Below are positions 9,577 to 20,307 of a stretch of DNA of 64,000 nt, one piece after another. The notes below the pieces were generated by a model. That model was not told the origin of the DNA. It saw nothing but the letters and a program-made list of their open reading frames with translations, and did not search any database. The DNA is from Paraniabella defluvii (GTDB taxonomy: Bacteria > Bacteroidota > Bacteroidia > Chitinophagales > Chitinophagaceae), in assembly GCA_019316985.1 (NCBI GenBank), contig CP079215.1, positions 4,650,001 through 4,714,000 of the forward strand. Reading direction: 5' to 3'. A program made the position numbers and the translations under genes. The stretch's first letter is position 1. The number at the start of each line of letters is the position of its first letter.

Positions 9577-9843
9577 TTATCGTTCTGTTTCTTCAGCTTT
9601 ATCGCATCCCGGAGGGTAGGGGCAGCCGTTTACATTACCCTGTAGAGCACGGGTTTTGGTGTTCCCATTGTCCGCACGGGCACATATTTCGATAATATTC
9701 AGCTTTTCATTTTCAGCAGTAAAGCGCACTTTGATTTCCTGGCTGACGATGATTCCTTTGGCTTTGGGGTTTTCTTTGAGAAGCCTTTCGATCGTTTCCC
9801 TCGTAAAGTAAAATTCGAGTTTGCACTGATTGTTTGCTGACAT
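9577..9843 (-). CDS. Small protein with C-terminal CPYPPGC motif, cassette A
   Basis: Intact 88-residue protein without signal peptide or TM segment, first gene of the signalling operon. It carries YFTRETIERLLKENPKAKG, then a beta-rich middle and the ending NVNGCPYPPGCDKAEE. The two cysteines are five residues apart and flanked by prolines. Its order of elements resembles the membrane-anchored protein at 6871-7451. It lies 15 bases before the TM gene. A role as regulator or ligand-binding partner of the neighbouring membrane protein is only a guess. Confidence 0.7.
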   Translation of the reverse strand: MSANNQCKLEFYFTRETIERLLKENPKAKGIIVSQEIKVRFTAENEKLNIIEICARADNGNTKTRALQGNVNGCPYPPGCDKAEETER

Positions 9844-9875
9844 TATTTAATATTTAGGATACACAGAATGTTTAG

Positions 9876-9923
9876 CAAACTTACAGCGTGTTTTTAATAA
9901 CCCATACGGGAAAATTCCCGTAT
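9876..9923 (-). promoter_or_regulatory. Promoter with TAnnTTTG box and upstream palindrome for the signalling operon
   Basis: Read on the minus strand, TAAGTTTG (9876-9883) matches the Bacteroidetes -7 box exactly and lies 32 bases before ATG 9843. No TTTG lies at the normal -33 spacing. In its place, 20 bases upstream, is a dyad (9904-9923) with 9-base arms ATACGGGAA and TTCCCGTAT around AA. This arrangement fits an activator site replacing the -33 element. The LuxR-type regulator of the same operon is the obvious candidate; that is inference. Confidence 0.55.
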
Positions 9924-10047
9924 TAATTCCGGCAAATCCCCGTTGCAGCAGCAGGTTCAGCCCTCTATTTTTGACTTATTAAAATTATTAGACCTTAATA
10001 CGGCTAATTTATGCAACGCACCATTTCCACCTATGAGCCATCCACCT

Positions 10048-10090
10048 GGCAGGATTGGAAATACTATAATTGTAATTTCCCAATCCTGCC
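10048..10090. repeat. Long inverted repeat straddling the stop codon of the propeller gene
   Basis: Arms GGCAGGATTGGAAA (10048-10061) and TTTCCCAATCCTGCC (10076-10090) pair over 14 bases with one unpaired G and a 14-base loop. On the minus strand the first arm encodes the last residues GRIGK, and the stop lies in the loop. It would form a strong hairpin at the transcript end. No T-run follows, so termination is not certain. Confidence 0.6.
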
Positions 10091-11049
10091 ATTATTTCCT
10101 GCAAAATAAACGGTGTTCTCGTCTTTATTATAGGCACAGGTATTAAAACTCTCCCCGCTGATTTTCTTCCAGTGAACACCACCATCATTACTGATGTCTA
10201 TTCCTGTTATACCGCAGGTAATAGCCTTGTTTGCACCAACAAAGCACACGGCGCTTCTATAACCCGAAGGCATGGTTACCGGTAGCTGCCAGGAGCGTCC
10301 CAGGTCGTGGCTGTAGACAAAGGCACTATCGGCGCTATGGAGACTATTATAGTTGCCGCTGGCCACCAGCAGTATCTTGCCTTGAGCTGCTATTCCATTG
10401 GCTCCGGTCATTTGCTGGCCTTGAGTTGTGGGAAGGGATATTACTCTCTTTTGTGCAAAGAAGCGGGAAGCTGCGCCACCACTAACAATACAGTAGCCTA
10501 ATGCCGACCATATAATATTGGAGCCGCTGGCGGCAAAAAAGCCTCTCCCGGCTTTGCAGGCGGCAGTTGCAATGCGTTGGTGGACTGCCAGCTGTTGCCA
10601 CCATCCTCTGTTTGTGCCACGAATATTTTATTGTTAATGGGATCGCCTATTACTATGCCCTCTTTTGCATTTTTGAAAGCCATGGCGTCTAAAAACATAG
10701 CGGTGTCTTTGTTTTCATATACTTTGGTCCAGCTTTGTCCGCTATCTGATGTTTTTAATATATAGGCGGGAGAAGCAATACCCATTATAACTGCTGTTTT
10801 TTCATCCAGTGCTTCTATATCGCGGAATTCGGTTTTTTCATACCCTTTAATAATCTGCCATTGCCAGCTCTGGCCTCGGTCGGTCGACCTCCCTACAGTT
10901 CCTCCACTACCGCTCACCCAAATGGAGTTGCCTTTGATACTTAACCCGCGAAAACTTGTTTTGGTGCCTTGTGCGATTATTTGAACCTGCTGAGACTGCG
11001 CCTGAAGGAGGGAGAGAAGGACCAACAGCAGAAGGAAAATTTTTTTCAT
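10064..11049 (-). CDS. Exported Asp-box/YCF48-like beta-propeller protein (one frameshift)
   Basis: About 328 residues with a signal peptide (IFLLLLVLLSLLQAQS) and five Asp-box repeats of the form S/T-x-D-x-G-x-x-W: STDRGQSWQ, TSDSGQSWT, TEDGGNSWQ, SHDLGRSWQ and SNDGGVHWK. Proteins of this type in Bacteroidetes are often labelled oxidoreductase or YCF48-related, but no catalytic site is visible. A missing base near 10515 restores FFAASGSNIIW. It ends in a hairpin that begins within the coding sequence. The gene follows the SDR gene by 52 bases on the same strand and could be cotranscribed. Role unknown; probably a periplasmic scaffold or assembly factor. Confidence 0.78.
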
Positions 11050-11101
11050 TAGCTAAAAGTAGGAAAGATACTTTAACCAGGTACGATCAAGCGCTATTAC
11101 T

Positions 11102-12529
11102 TTATTTTTCGTCAACCGTTAGCCGCCCGATCATTGAATTGAAAATAAAAAAATGGAAGGGGTAAACTGCGTACCAGTAAAGACGTCCTGCGATACCATT
11201 GGGTCTGAAAGTAGCGGTTTGGTATAAGGTGTTTCCTTTAATGATAAATTCAAGCCATGCTTCACCCGGCATTTTCATTTCTGCAAAAAGGAGTAGTCTT
11301 TTTCTTCCCTGTTAGCGTATAGTACCCGCCAGAAATCAACGCTATCTCCCGGCTCGAGGCTTCGAATGTCCCTTCTGCCCCGGCTTAAGCCCACACCTCC
11401 AAACAGTTTGTCTAAAAGCCCTCTCAGTTTCCATAATGCCGATGGGGAATACCATCCCTGCGAACCCCGATACCGAATATGCGGTTCAGTGTTTCCTCTT
11501 CATTTGTTACGGTGCGCTGCTTCCTGTCTTTAAAACAACCCTTTTCCGGCACTTCCAGGTACTGCCATACGTTTCTTTTGTGAAAATGATCGGGGAACGA
11601 ATCGTACCAGCTGGAAAGCACATCGTTCTGTTCAATTTTATCAAAAGCCAGCTGAATTGCTTCCTGTAGCTGATAAGCTGTATGCCTAATTGCTGGTTGA
11701 GGCTGTTAGGTTGGGCTACTACATCTACTTTCATACTTTCTACCAGGTTTTTTGCCAGCGTATAGCTGGTAGAAGTGATAAAGTACAGCCAATAGGAGGA
11801 AAGGCGGGGAGAGAAGAAAGGCACTGTTATAATGGTTCTTTTTAGGCTTCGTGCCCGGGCATATTGAAGAATCATTTCCTTATAGGTTAATACCTCCTTA
11901 CCTGCAATATCGAAATGCCGGTTGTAAGTAAATGCCTGCAACTTAACCCCGGTTAAAAACTCGATCACATTGCGTATGGCAATGGGTTGGCACCGGGTTT
12001 TGATCCATACGGGTGCAATCATTACGGGCAACTTTTCGGCAAGGTCGCGTATTATTTCGAAGGAAGCGCTTCCCGAGCCTACAATGATCCCGGCCCTCAA
12101 AGCGGTAAGCGCGTATTTCCTGCTTTGAAGCGCTTGTTCAACAGCTTTCCTTGAATTTAGATGCCTGGATAGCTTTTCTTCGTTTACAATACCGGTGAGG
12201 TAGATGACCTGAGCCGCGCTTGTTTTTTCAACAGCTTCACGGAAATTTTCGGCGCTTTGCTTTTCAGTTTTGGAGAAATCACCGCCTTCCGACATAGAAT
12301 GGATCAGGTAGTAGGCGATATCCAGTTCGGGAGGAATAACAGATAAGCCTGACTTATCCGAAAAATCGCATTCAACAACCTCCAGCGTTCCTGCAGCGTC
12401 TTTATATTTGGAGGTATTGAAGCGGTGTTGATCCCTGACTGCGCAAACGACGTGATGTCCCTCTTTCAATAACTGAATCAATAACCGTTTGCCGATATAA
12501 CCGGTAGCGCCTGTCAGGAGGATTTTCAT
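11102..12529 (-). CDS. SDR-family NAD(P)-dependent protein with C-terminal DUF2867 (frameshifted)
   Basis: Atypical short-chain dehydrogenase of about 476 residues. The nucleotide-binding loop TGATGYIGKRL is at residues 7-17, AYYLIHSMSEGGDF follows near residue 92, and LTGIVNEEKLSRHL replaces the classical YxxxK region, as in YbjT-like proteins. The second half, LSSWYDSFPDHFH onward to PGDSVDFWRVLYANREE, FAEMKMPGEAWLEF and NGIAGRLYWYAVYPFHFFIF, is DUF2867, whose fold binds hydrophobic ligands. Frameshifts lie near 11665, 11440 and 11290. It lies 36 bases downstream of the hybrid regulator gene. No substrate can be assigned. Confidence 0.85.
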
Positions 12530-12565
12530 GCAGGGATATGGTCAAAATCCCTGCCACAAAAGCGT

Positions 12566-15500
12566 TTATTCGCCGGGTTCATCTGCTGTGCTGGCGTCCC
12601 CATCAGGTTGACTACCACGAACTGACATAGCATATTGTTTAGGGCTGTTTCCAAATTTCTTTTTGAATTCGGTACTGAAGTGTTTTCTGTCCTGGAATCC
12701 TACGGCATAACAAACTTCATAAACAGCCATGTTGGTAGTACGCAGCAGTTCTGCTGCTTTTTGAAGCTTCACCGATTTGATAAAATCGTTTACAGAAAGG
12801 TTGGTGACGGCCTTCATTTTTTTATAAAGTACCGGAACACTCATAGCTACTTTTTGTGCCAGTACAGTAACGTTAAATTCTGACTCGTCGATGTTACTTT
12901 CAATAATATGTAGTACTTCTTTCAGGAATTCATCATCCAAAGGATTTGCTACAGGTTCGCTTGGAACGTTGTCGGCGGTATTTAGAAAGCCCTGTTGAAT
13001 ACGAAGCTCTACATGCCGCCTTACCCTTTCGCTGGTAGCCAGCAGGTTACCCACGTTTAGTTCGAGTATGGTACGGTTAAAAGGCTTGGTAAGGTACAGA
13101 TCGGCCCCTTTGTATAACCCCTCGATATGATCCTGCTGTGTTGATTTGGCGGTAAGCAGGATCACGGGGATATGGCAGGTTCTTAAATCCGATTTAAGCC
13201 GGTTACAGAAACTTAGCCCATCTTCATCTGGCATCATCACATCGCTAATGATGATGTCGGGCAGGTACTCAATTGCATAGTCCCATCCATGCGCTGCATT
13301 ATCTTTCAAAATAACATGATGTGTTGGCTCCAGTATTTCCTGGATCGTTTGCTGTATACCGGGGTTGTCATCAACAACCAGTATAGAAAATCTTTTAAGA
13401 TCGCCAGGTTTATTATCAGCAAGGATTGCTGGAGCAAGTTTAATGGCCGGTTCCGTTGAAAGCGTTTCCGGCAGGGCTTTATCTAAAGTTACCTGGGGTG
13501 CGGGTGTGGTGATTCGCTGGTTGAAATGCTCTGACCCTTTTTGAAGGAATACTGAAAAAGTAGTATGCCGTTCCTGCAATTCGTTTTCGGAAAGCTCGCT
13601 TTCTACCTCGATACGTGCACCATGGAGCGCGGCGATTTTACTGGATAAGGCGAGGCCGATACCATATCCTTTATTCTGCGATCCGCTATCGTTTACCTGG
13701 AAGAAGTTGTTGAAAAGTTTATCCTTATACTCGGGAGCTATGCCACGTCCGTTATCTGAAACCGATACCTTTATATAATGCTGCACATCTTCTACATGTA
13801 CCTGTATCTTACCACCATCGGGCGTGAACTTAAATGCATTACTGATGAGATTGAAAAAGACTTTTTCCAGCTGCTCTGCATCAAAATACAAAACCTGGTG
13901 TTGAATAGTATGGGTAAAAGATATGTGCATATCCCGCGCCAGCGATATTTCGGTAAAATGCTCGTAAATCTCTTTTATAAATGCGACAATGTCGTGGGGC
14001 GCTATCTGCAGGCGCATGTTTTGCGTTTCCGCCTTCCTGAAATCCATCAGCTCTTCAGATAGTCTCAAGAGGTTGTTGGCATTCTTTTTAATATGGTGAA
14101 ACTGTTGCTGCAGGTAGCTATCACTGGCTCTGTCGGATATCATTTTATCAACCGGCGACATGATCAGCGTTAAATGTGTTCTTATTTCGTGTGTGACATT
14201 GGTGAAAAAATCGAGTTTGTGCTGGTGTAAGGCTTCTTCCTTTTTATCAATTCTCTCAGATAAAAAAGCGGATGATTACGAATAAGATTCCTGAGAACAG
14301 CAATATGTAAATAAGATAAGCCCACCAGGTTCGCCAGAAGGGGGAGTACTATAATAGATAATTCTTTTTCATCGCTCCATATTCCGTCGTTATTAGCACC
14401 TTTCACAACAAGCCTGTAACGACCGGGTTTTAAGTTCATATAGGTAACGGAGGGCCGGTCTGTTCCTATCCACTGGTCATCAAAGCCTTTCAATTGATAT
14501 ACGTATTTGTTTTTTTCCGGCTTCAGGTAATTCAACAAGGCAAAGTCGATGGTAAAAACATTCTGGTTGTATTTTAATTCCAGCTTTGTAGCCGATGTTA
14601 TATCTTCCGTGCCGGGATGATTTAAGGTTTTCAAACCTGTAAATAAAATAGGGCTTTTATTGTGTTAGGCTTAAAAGAAGACGGGTCAAAACTTATCAGT
14701 CCTTTGTAGCTGCCGAAATAAAAAGTGCCGTTATCGTCTTTAAAATACGCGTTATAGTTAAAGGTATTGGAAGGCAGCCCGTCGGTTTGAGTATACCGTT
14801 GAAATTTACGTGTGGCCGGATTGAGTTTAATAAGGCCGTTTCCAGTGCTCAGCCAAATAAAACCATTGTTATCTTCCAATATGCCGTATATATTATTTCT
14901 TTTTGTTTGTTGACTGAAGGTAAAAGAATACAGCTGCTGCGATCTGCGGTCATATTTTTAAAACCACCATCTTCAACACCAAACCACATATTGCCTTGCC
15001 GATCTTCCTGGATGCATGTAATATATAGGGCAGCCGTATCGTTTTGACCGATAAATTTGTTAGCTGCCGTTACTACTTTCTTACCTGCTTTAATAAGATA
15101 GAGACCTGCCGAAGTTCCTATCCAGATGTTATTCTCCGAATCGGGGAATACCTTTTTAACATTTTTACCCCTTAAGGCCGACCAGTTGTAGGCGGCGCTA
15201 ATATCATTAAGGTGTGTGCCGGAGCGTTCGTAAACCTGTACTCCCCTTAGCCCGCCCTGCAAGCCTATCCAAAGGTTGTTATGATGGTCTTCGGCAATGG
15301 TTGAAATTTCTGATCTTAGGAAATTAGGATTTTCAGGAGTATAAAAATATTTTTGAAAGTACCGTTACTGTAAAGGGTTAGTCCCCGGCATGAGTACCTA
15401 CCCAGATATTTCCATCGCGATCCCTGTAAACCGATTTAATTAGGTTGGAGGCTATGGCATTACTGCCGTGGGTGTAATAAGTAAAATGGCTCGAACTTTT

Positions 15501-16674
15501 ATGATATTGATTTAATCCACCTCCTTCAGTGCCAATCCAGAGATTGCCCTCCTTGTCTGACGCAACGGAACTTACCACATTGTTGCTTAATCCCGTCAGA
15601 CTTCCATTGTTTTGCCATATTCTGAATTCAGAGGGGAACGGGTTGATAACATTGATGCCTCCGAAAAAGTTCCATCCATACCAGTTGATGGTGATCGATA
15701 TAAATGCTATGTACCGAATTCTGGCTGAGGCTGTGGGGAGCGCCCGGTTCGTTTTTAAAAGTAGCTATAGTTTGCTGTGTCCAGTTAAGCCTGGTTAATC
15801 CTTCCTGGGTGCCAACCCATATATTGCCCTCGGCATCGGGCTTAATAACCCTTATAATATTATTGTTAAGGCGCAACGGAGATGAGCCGGTATTGATACG
15901 AATAAAGCTATTGGTATGTTTTCGGAGTAGATTAATGCCCTGGCTCTGGGTGCCGATCCATAAATTGTCATATTTATCAGCATAAATTGCTGTTATAATA
16001 TTACTGCTAAGACTGGCAGCGTTCAAAGAATCGTGCTTAAAGTGCTGGTATCGCAAGCCCTGGGCAGTATTGGTAATGGACGTAAGGCCGGCATTGGTGC
16101 CCACCCAAATAGTCTTGTTCTTATCCACAAACAGGCATCGTATACTTTCCTGTTCAATTTTTGAAGGCCCTTTCTCCGAATTTCTCAAACATGAATTTTT
16201 CGCGGTCTTTCAAACGAAATACTCCCCGGCTGGTGCCTGCCCAGATATGCCCCTCTTCGTCCTCAAAAAGACAAAACACATAAAGATCGGCACCGGAAGT
16301 GTTCAGACGCACTGAATCAAACCTGTTTTTTCAATATCGTAAGTTAGTAGGCCCCTGCTCATGCCGATCCACATCCGGTTCGATCGGTCTATGAGTATCG
16401 TATTGATATCATTTTCTGCTGTGGGAATGCCGGTCTTGTGCGGACCAAACATTCTTATCTCCTTTCCGTCAAACCGGTTTAAAGTGTTGCCCGCCGCCGC
16501 CCATATAAAGCCAGATCTATCCTGCGCAATAGAAAAAACGCTATTATGAGAAAGACCGGCCTCAGTGTTCCAACTGTTGAAAGATAGTTGCTGAGCTTTT
16601 GCGCTCCCCATAACTGAGAGCAGACATAAAATCCGAAAAACAGTAAATAAAAAGTGTAAAAAAGTAGAGCCCAT
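12566..16674 (-). CDS. Hybrid two-component system regulator: propeller-Y_Y_Y-kinase-receiver-AraC (frameshifted)
   Basis: One-protein sensor and transcription factor of about 1370 residues, the normal size for Bacteroidetes HTCS proteins. In order: signal peptide ending SAKAQQ; a periplasmic sensor of many Reg_prop repeats with motifs such as GFIWAAAGNTLNRFDG, NRMWIGMSRGL, NIWVGTQEGLTRL and GNLWIGTEGGGLNQY; a Y_Y_Y domain (YQLKGFDDQWIGTD); one TM helix; a HisKA box HEIRTHLTLI; HATPase motifs NLISNAFKFTPDGG, DNGRGI and GYGIGLAL; a receiver with Asp codon 13241-13243 in IISDVMMPDEDG; and a C-terminal AraC helix-turn-helix (AVYEVCYAVGFQDRKHFSTEF). At least six single-base losses interrupt it, but every domain is complete after repair. 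It is divergent from operon 1 and is the only such regulator in the window, so it probably senses glycan fragments and switches on the locus. Confidence 0.93.
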
Positions 16675-16778
16675 TTCCTGCCTGAAGCTACAATTTGTTA
16701 ACGACTTTAAAAATATTTTTAAAAAACACTAAAATGAATAAAAATGATAGTGTTGATAATCAATTGTTTGTATTTGTG

Positions 16779-16857
16779 TTTATAAAAACACCTCAATTTA
16801 TTTAAGAAAACCCTAAATGGTTTTTGAAATCAGGCAGATATTACACCCAACAGAACT
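16779..16857 (+). promoter_or_regulatory. Shared promoter element, copy A (operon 1)
   Basis: Three blocks: TTTATAAAAA at 16779, then CACCTCAATTTATTTAAG around 16789-16806, then ATATTACAC at 16838 and AGAACT at 16852. CCTC to ATATT is 47 bases and ATATT to AGAACT is 14. The element ends about 150 bases before the SusC start at 17007. It lies in the 332-base divergent gap between the hybrid regulator and operon 1, which otherwise holds only AT-rich sequence. See the matching copies at 24641, 44326 and 59229. Confidence 0.65.
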
Positions 16858-17006
16858 GCGGAGAAAATCGAGGAAAGTACAATTGCCAATTACCCTGCTT
16901 TGAGAAGTAATGTTGAGCTATACATAGAAACTGCTTCATATCCGCCGCCCTGTTGAACCAGGAGTTGATTTGCCAATTTTCACTTATTTAAAAACTAACA
17001 TACAAA

Positions 17007-20000
17007 ATGCAAAACCAGAACATTTTGATCTTTATGGGAAAAGGAGCCCGTCCCTTTTTAGCGGATGGAAAGGATATATGGTTACCGTATGTCCGATGTA
17101 TGCGGAGAAGGGTAATAATATTATTATCATTTCTTTTAATGGATTCAGTGGCAAATGGCGCAGGACCCGGAGCAGGGCTTTTACCTGACGCAAAGGCGGT
17201 CTTTCAAGCTGAAATCGAAGTGAGCGGATTGGTAACCGATTCAGCCGGAACAATCCTTCCCGGTGTGTCTGTGGTATTAAAATCCAAGCCAAGTGTGGGT
17301 ACCACTACTGATTTAAACGGCAGGTATATCCTGAAAGTACCGGCCTCAGACGTCCTGGAATTCAGAATGGTAGGTTACCTGGCCCAGGAAGTACCTATCA
17401 ATGGTCAAACTACTATTAATGTAACGCTTCAAAAGATTATCAGAAGCTGGATGACGTAGTGGTAACCGCGTTTGGGCAGCGGGCAAGAAAAAGGGATCTT
17501 ATTGGCTCTGTAAGCTCTATTAACCCTGGCGAACTAAGGATCCCGGCCAGTAATCTGACTACGGCTCTCCAGGGAAGAATTGCCGGCATGGTGTCTTTTC
17601 AAAGGAGCGGCGAACCCGGAGCTGATAATGCCGACTTCTTCATTCGAGGTGTCAGTACATTTGGTGTCAACCAGCGGCCGCTGATGTTGGTAGATAATAT
17701 GGAAGTGAGCGCAGACGATCTGGCGCGTATTCCGGTAGATGATATTGAGGGGTTTAGCATTTTGCGTGATGCGACAGCTTCAGCCGTATATGGATCAAGA
17801 GGCGCCAACGGAGTCATATTGGTTACTACCAAGAAAGGGCAGGAAGGGCCTCCCAAAATTTTCTTCAGGGGAGAGCAAAGAATTTCTTCAGCCACCCAGC
17901 AGCTTGAAATTGCAGATCCCATTACGTTCATGAAAATGAACCGAGAAGCGATCCTCACAAGAAATCCTCTCGGAGGATCAGATGCCAATGTTTATTCCCT
18001 CGAAAAGATTGACCGAACAGCTGCGGGAGATGATCCTATTTTGTATCCGGCGGTAAATTGGCTAGATTATATTACCCGTGACGTAACCACTACACGTAAG
18101 TTTAACCTCGGACTTTCGGGTGGCGGACAGGTGGCTACCTATAATGTGAGCGGTGATTATTCTACCGATAACGGTCTGTTGAAAATCAACCCTATTAACG
18201 ACTTTAACAGCAACGTTAAATTTAACGTATACAATCTCAGAACCAACGTAAACCTGAATGTAACTAAAACAACCAGTCTTACAGCTCGCTTTAACCTGAA
18301 TGTGCAGGATTATAACGGTCCGCCGGTTACCGGTAGCGAGGCATTTGGTCTAGCATTACGGTCTAACCCGGTATTGTTTCAGCCTGTTTATGAAGCGCCG
18401 GCCAGCCAGTCGTGGATCAAACACCCGATGTTTGGTAATTTCGGAGAGGGCGGTTATTTAAATGCTTATGCCCAGATAGTCAGGGGCTATTCTGAACGAA
18501 AAAGAAGTAATATTTATTTCCAGCTCGATTTGAACCAGAAGCTTTCATTTATCACCGAAGGATTAACCTACAGAGGGCTTTTAAACATTACCCGTAATTC
18601 CTACTTTAGTCAGCAGAGGACTTACGCTCCTTTTTATTACACGCCGATTCAAAACCCTGAAACGGGCAAGGTCGACAGATTTCAGAACATTAATCCCGAA
18701 ACGGGAACGGAATACCTGAACTTCGTGCCCGGCGAAAGAGACCAGGCCGCTATTTTGTATGCGGAAAGCCAGTTTTCTTACAACAGAACTTTCGGCGAGC
18801 ATAACCTGAGCGCCATGGTAGTGGGAACCATCAGGGATAACGTTCAAACGCCGGAAAGCTATACCTTATTAAATACACTTCCCTTTAGGAATGTAAGCCT
18901 GTCGGGTAACGCCACTTACTCATTCAAAGAAAAATATTTTGCCCAGTTTACATTTGGATATAATGCTTCTGAACGTTTCGACGAAAAGTTCAGGTGGGGG
19001 TTCTTCCTTCTTTTGGAGTAGCCTGGACGCTTGATAAGGAGAAATTTATGGAGCGCCTGAAGCCCGCTATCAGTAAATTCCGTTTACGGGCTACTTATGG
19101 CTGGTTGGGTAATGACAATGTAAGTACATCTGAAAACCGGTTCTTCTACCAGTCTATTGTAAACCTGAACAATGGTGGCCGTGGTTATACTTTTGGCCTG
19201 CCAACTGCTGTAGTAGATGCGTATCCGGGCATTTCCATTACCCGTTACGAAAACCCGAATGTACAATGGGAGATTTCGCGACAAACCAATTTTGGTATAG
19301 ACCTGGGTTTCTTCAATGGTGCACTAACCTTTACCGGAGATTACTATCAGCAGTATCGTTACAATATTGTACAGCAAAGGGCCGGTGTAACTGCCTCTGC
19401 GGGATTCCAGGCGGCCATCCTGGCAAACCTTGGCGAGTATAAAAGCAAGGGCTTTGATGCAGAGCTAACGTATAATAAAAACTTTGGACAAAGTTTATGG
19501 ATACAGTCCCGGGGTACTTTTACATATGCTACCGGCGAATTTGTTAAATATGATGAACCAACTTACGCTTATCCTTACCTGTCCCGTTTGGGCCTGAATT
19601 CCAACCAGACCCGCGGGTATATTGCCGAACGATTATTTATTGATGATGCAGAAGTGGCTAACAGTCCGCAACAGCAGTTTGGTGGTGAAGCGGTGAGAGG
19701 TGGCGATATTAAATATGTTGATGTTAATAAGGATGGCGTTATTAATAGCAACGATATGGTAGCTATCGGGCATCCTACTGTACCCGAAATTACTTATGGT
19801 TTTGGTCCCAGTATCGGTTACCAATCTTTCGATCTTTCTTTCTTTTTCTCCGGAAACGCACGTACATCTTTATTTATCCGACCATACACCTATAATTCTT
19901 CTAATAACACATACGGAACTGCTCCTTTTGGAAACAGGTTTTCACCCAACTCGGTATTACAGGCGTGGGCAGATAGTTACTGGTCGGAAGAAAACCAGAA

Positions 20001-20294
20001 TATTTATGCCCAATACCCAAGGTTAAGCCAGGACGCAACCGCCAACAATACCCAAACCAGTACATTCTGGATGAGAGATGCCAGCTTTATCAGGTTGAAA
20101 CAGGCAGAACTGGGCTATAATATTAAAGGTATTGCCATAAAAGATACAACGTAAAAAGCGTACGCATCTACTTAAGCGGAACTAACCTGTTTAGAATAGG
20201 AGCTTTCAAGCTTTGGGACCCGGAGATGGGTGGTAATGGGCTGGCCTATCCGCTGCAACGCGTATTTAATTTTGGTGTAACGGTTAACCTATAA
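17007..20294 (+). CDS. SusC/RagA-family TonB-dependent transporter, operon 1 (frameshifted)
   Basis: Outer-membrane importer of about 1097 residues that would bring oligomers bound by the following SusD into the periplasm. A long N-terminal leader precedes the signal helix VIILLSFLLM. A carboxypeptidase-D-like domain follows (VSGLVTDSAGTILPGVSVVL to FRMVGYLAQEV), then the link LDDVVVTAFGQ, the plug (LQGRIAGMVSFQRSGEPGA, DNMEVSADDLARIP, DATASAVYGSRGANGVILVT) and the beta-barrel to FNFGVTVNL. Missing bases near 17437 (A), 19000 and 20145 split it. ATG 17007 is the first in frame; a later start is possible because the sequence before VIILL is atypical of a signal peptide. It is followed 13 bases later by its SusD. 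Confidence 0.93.
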
Positions 20295-20307
20295 ACTTCT
20301 GTACATA

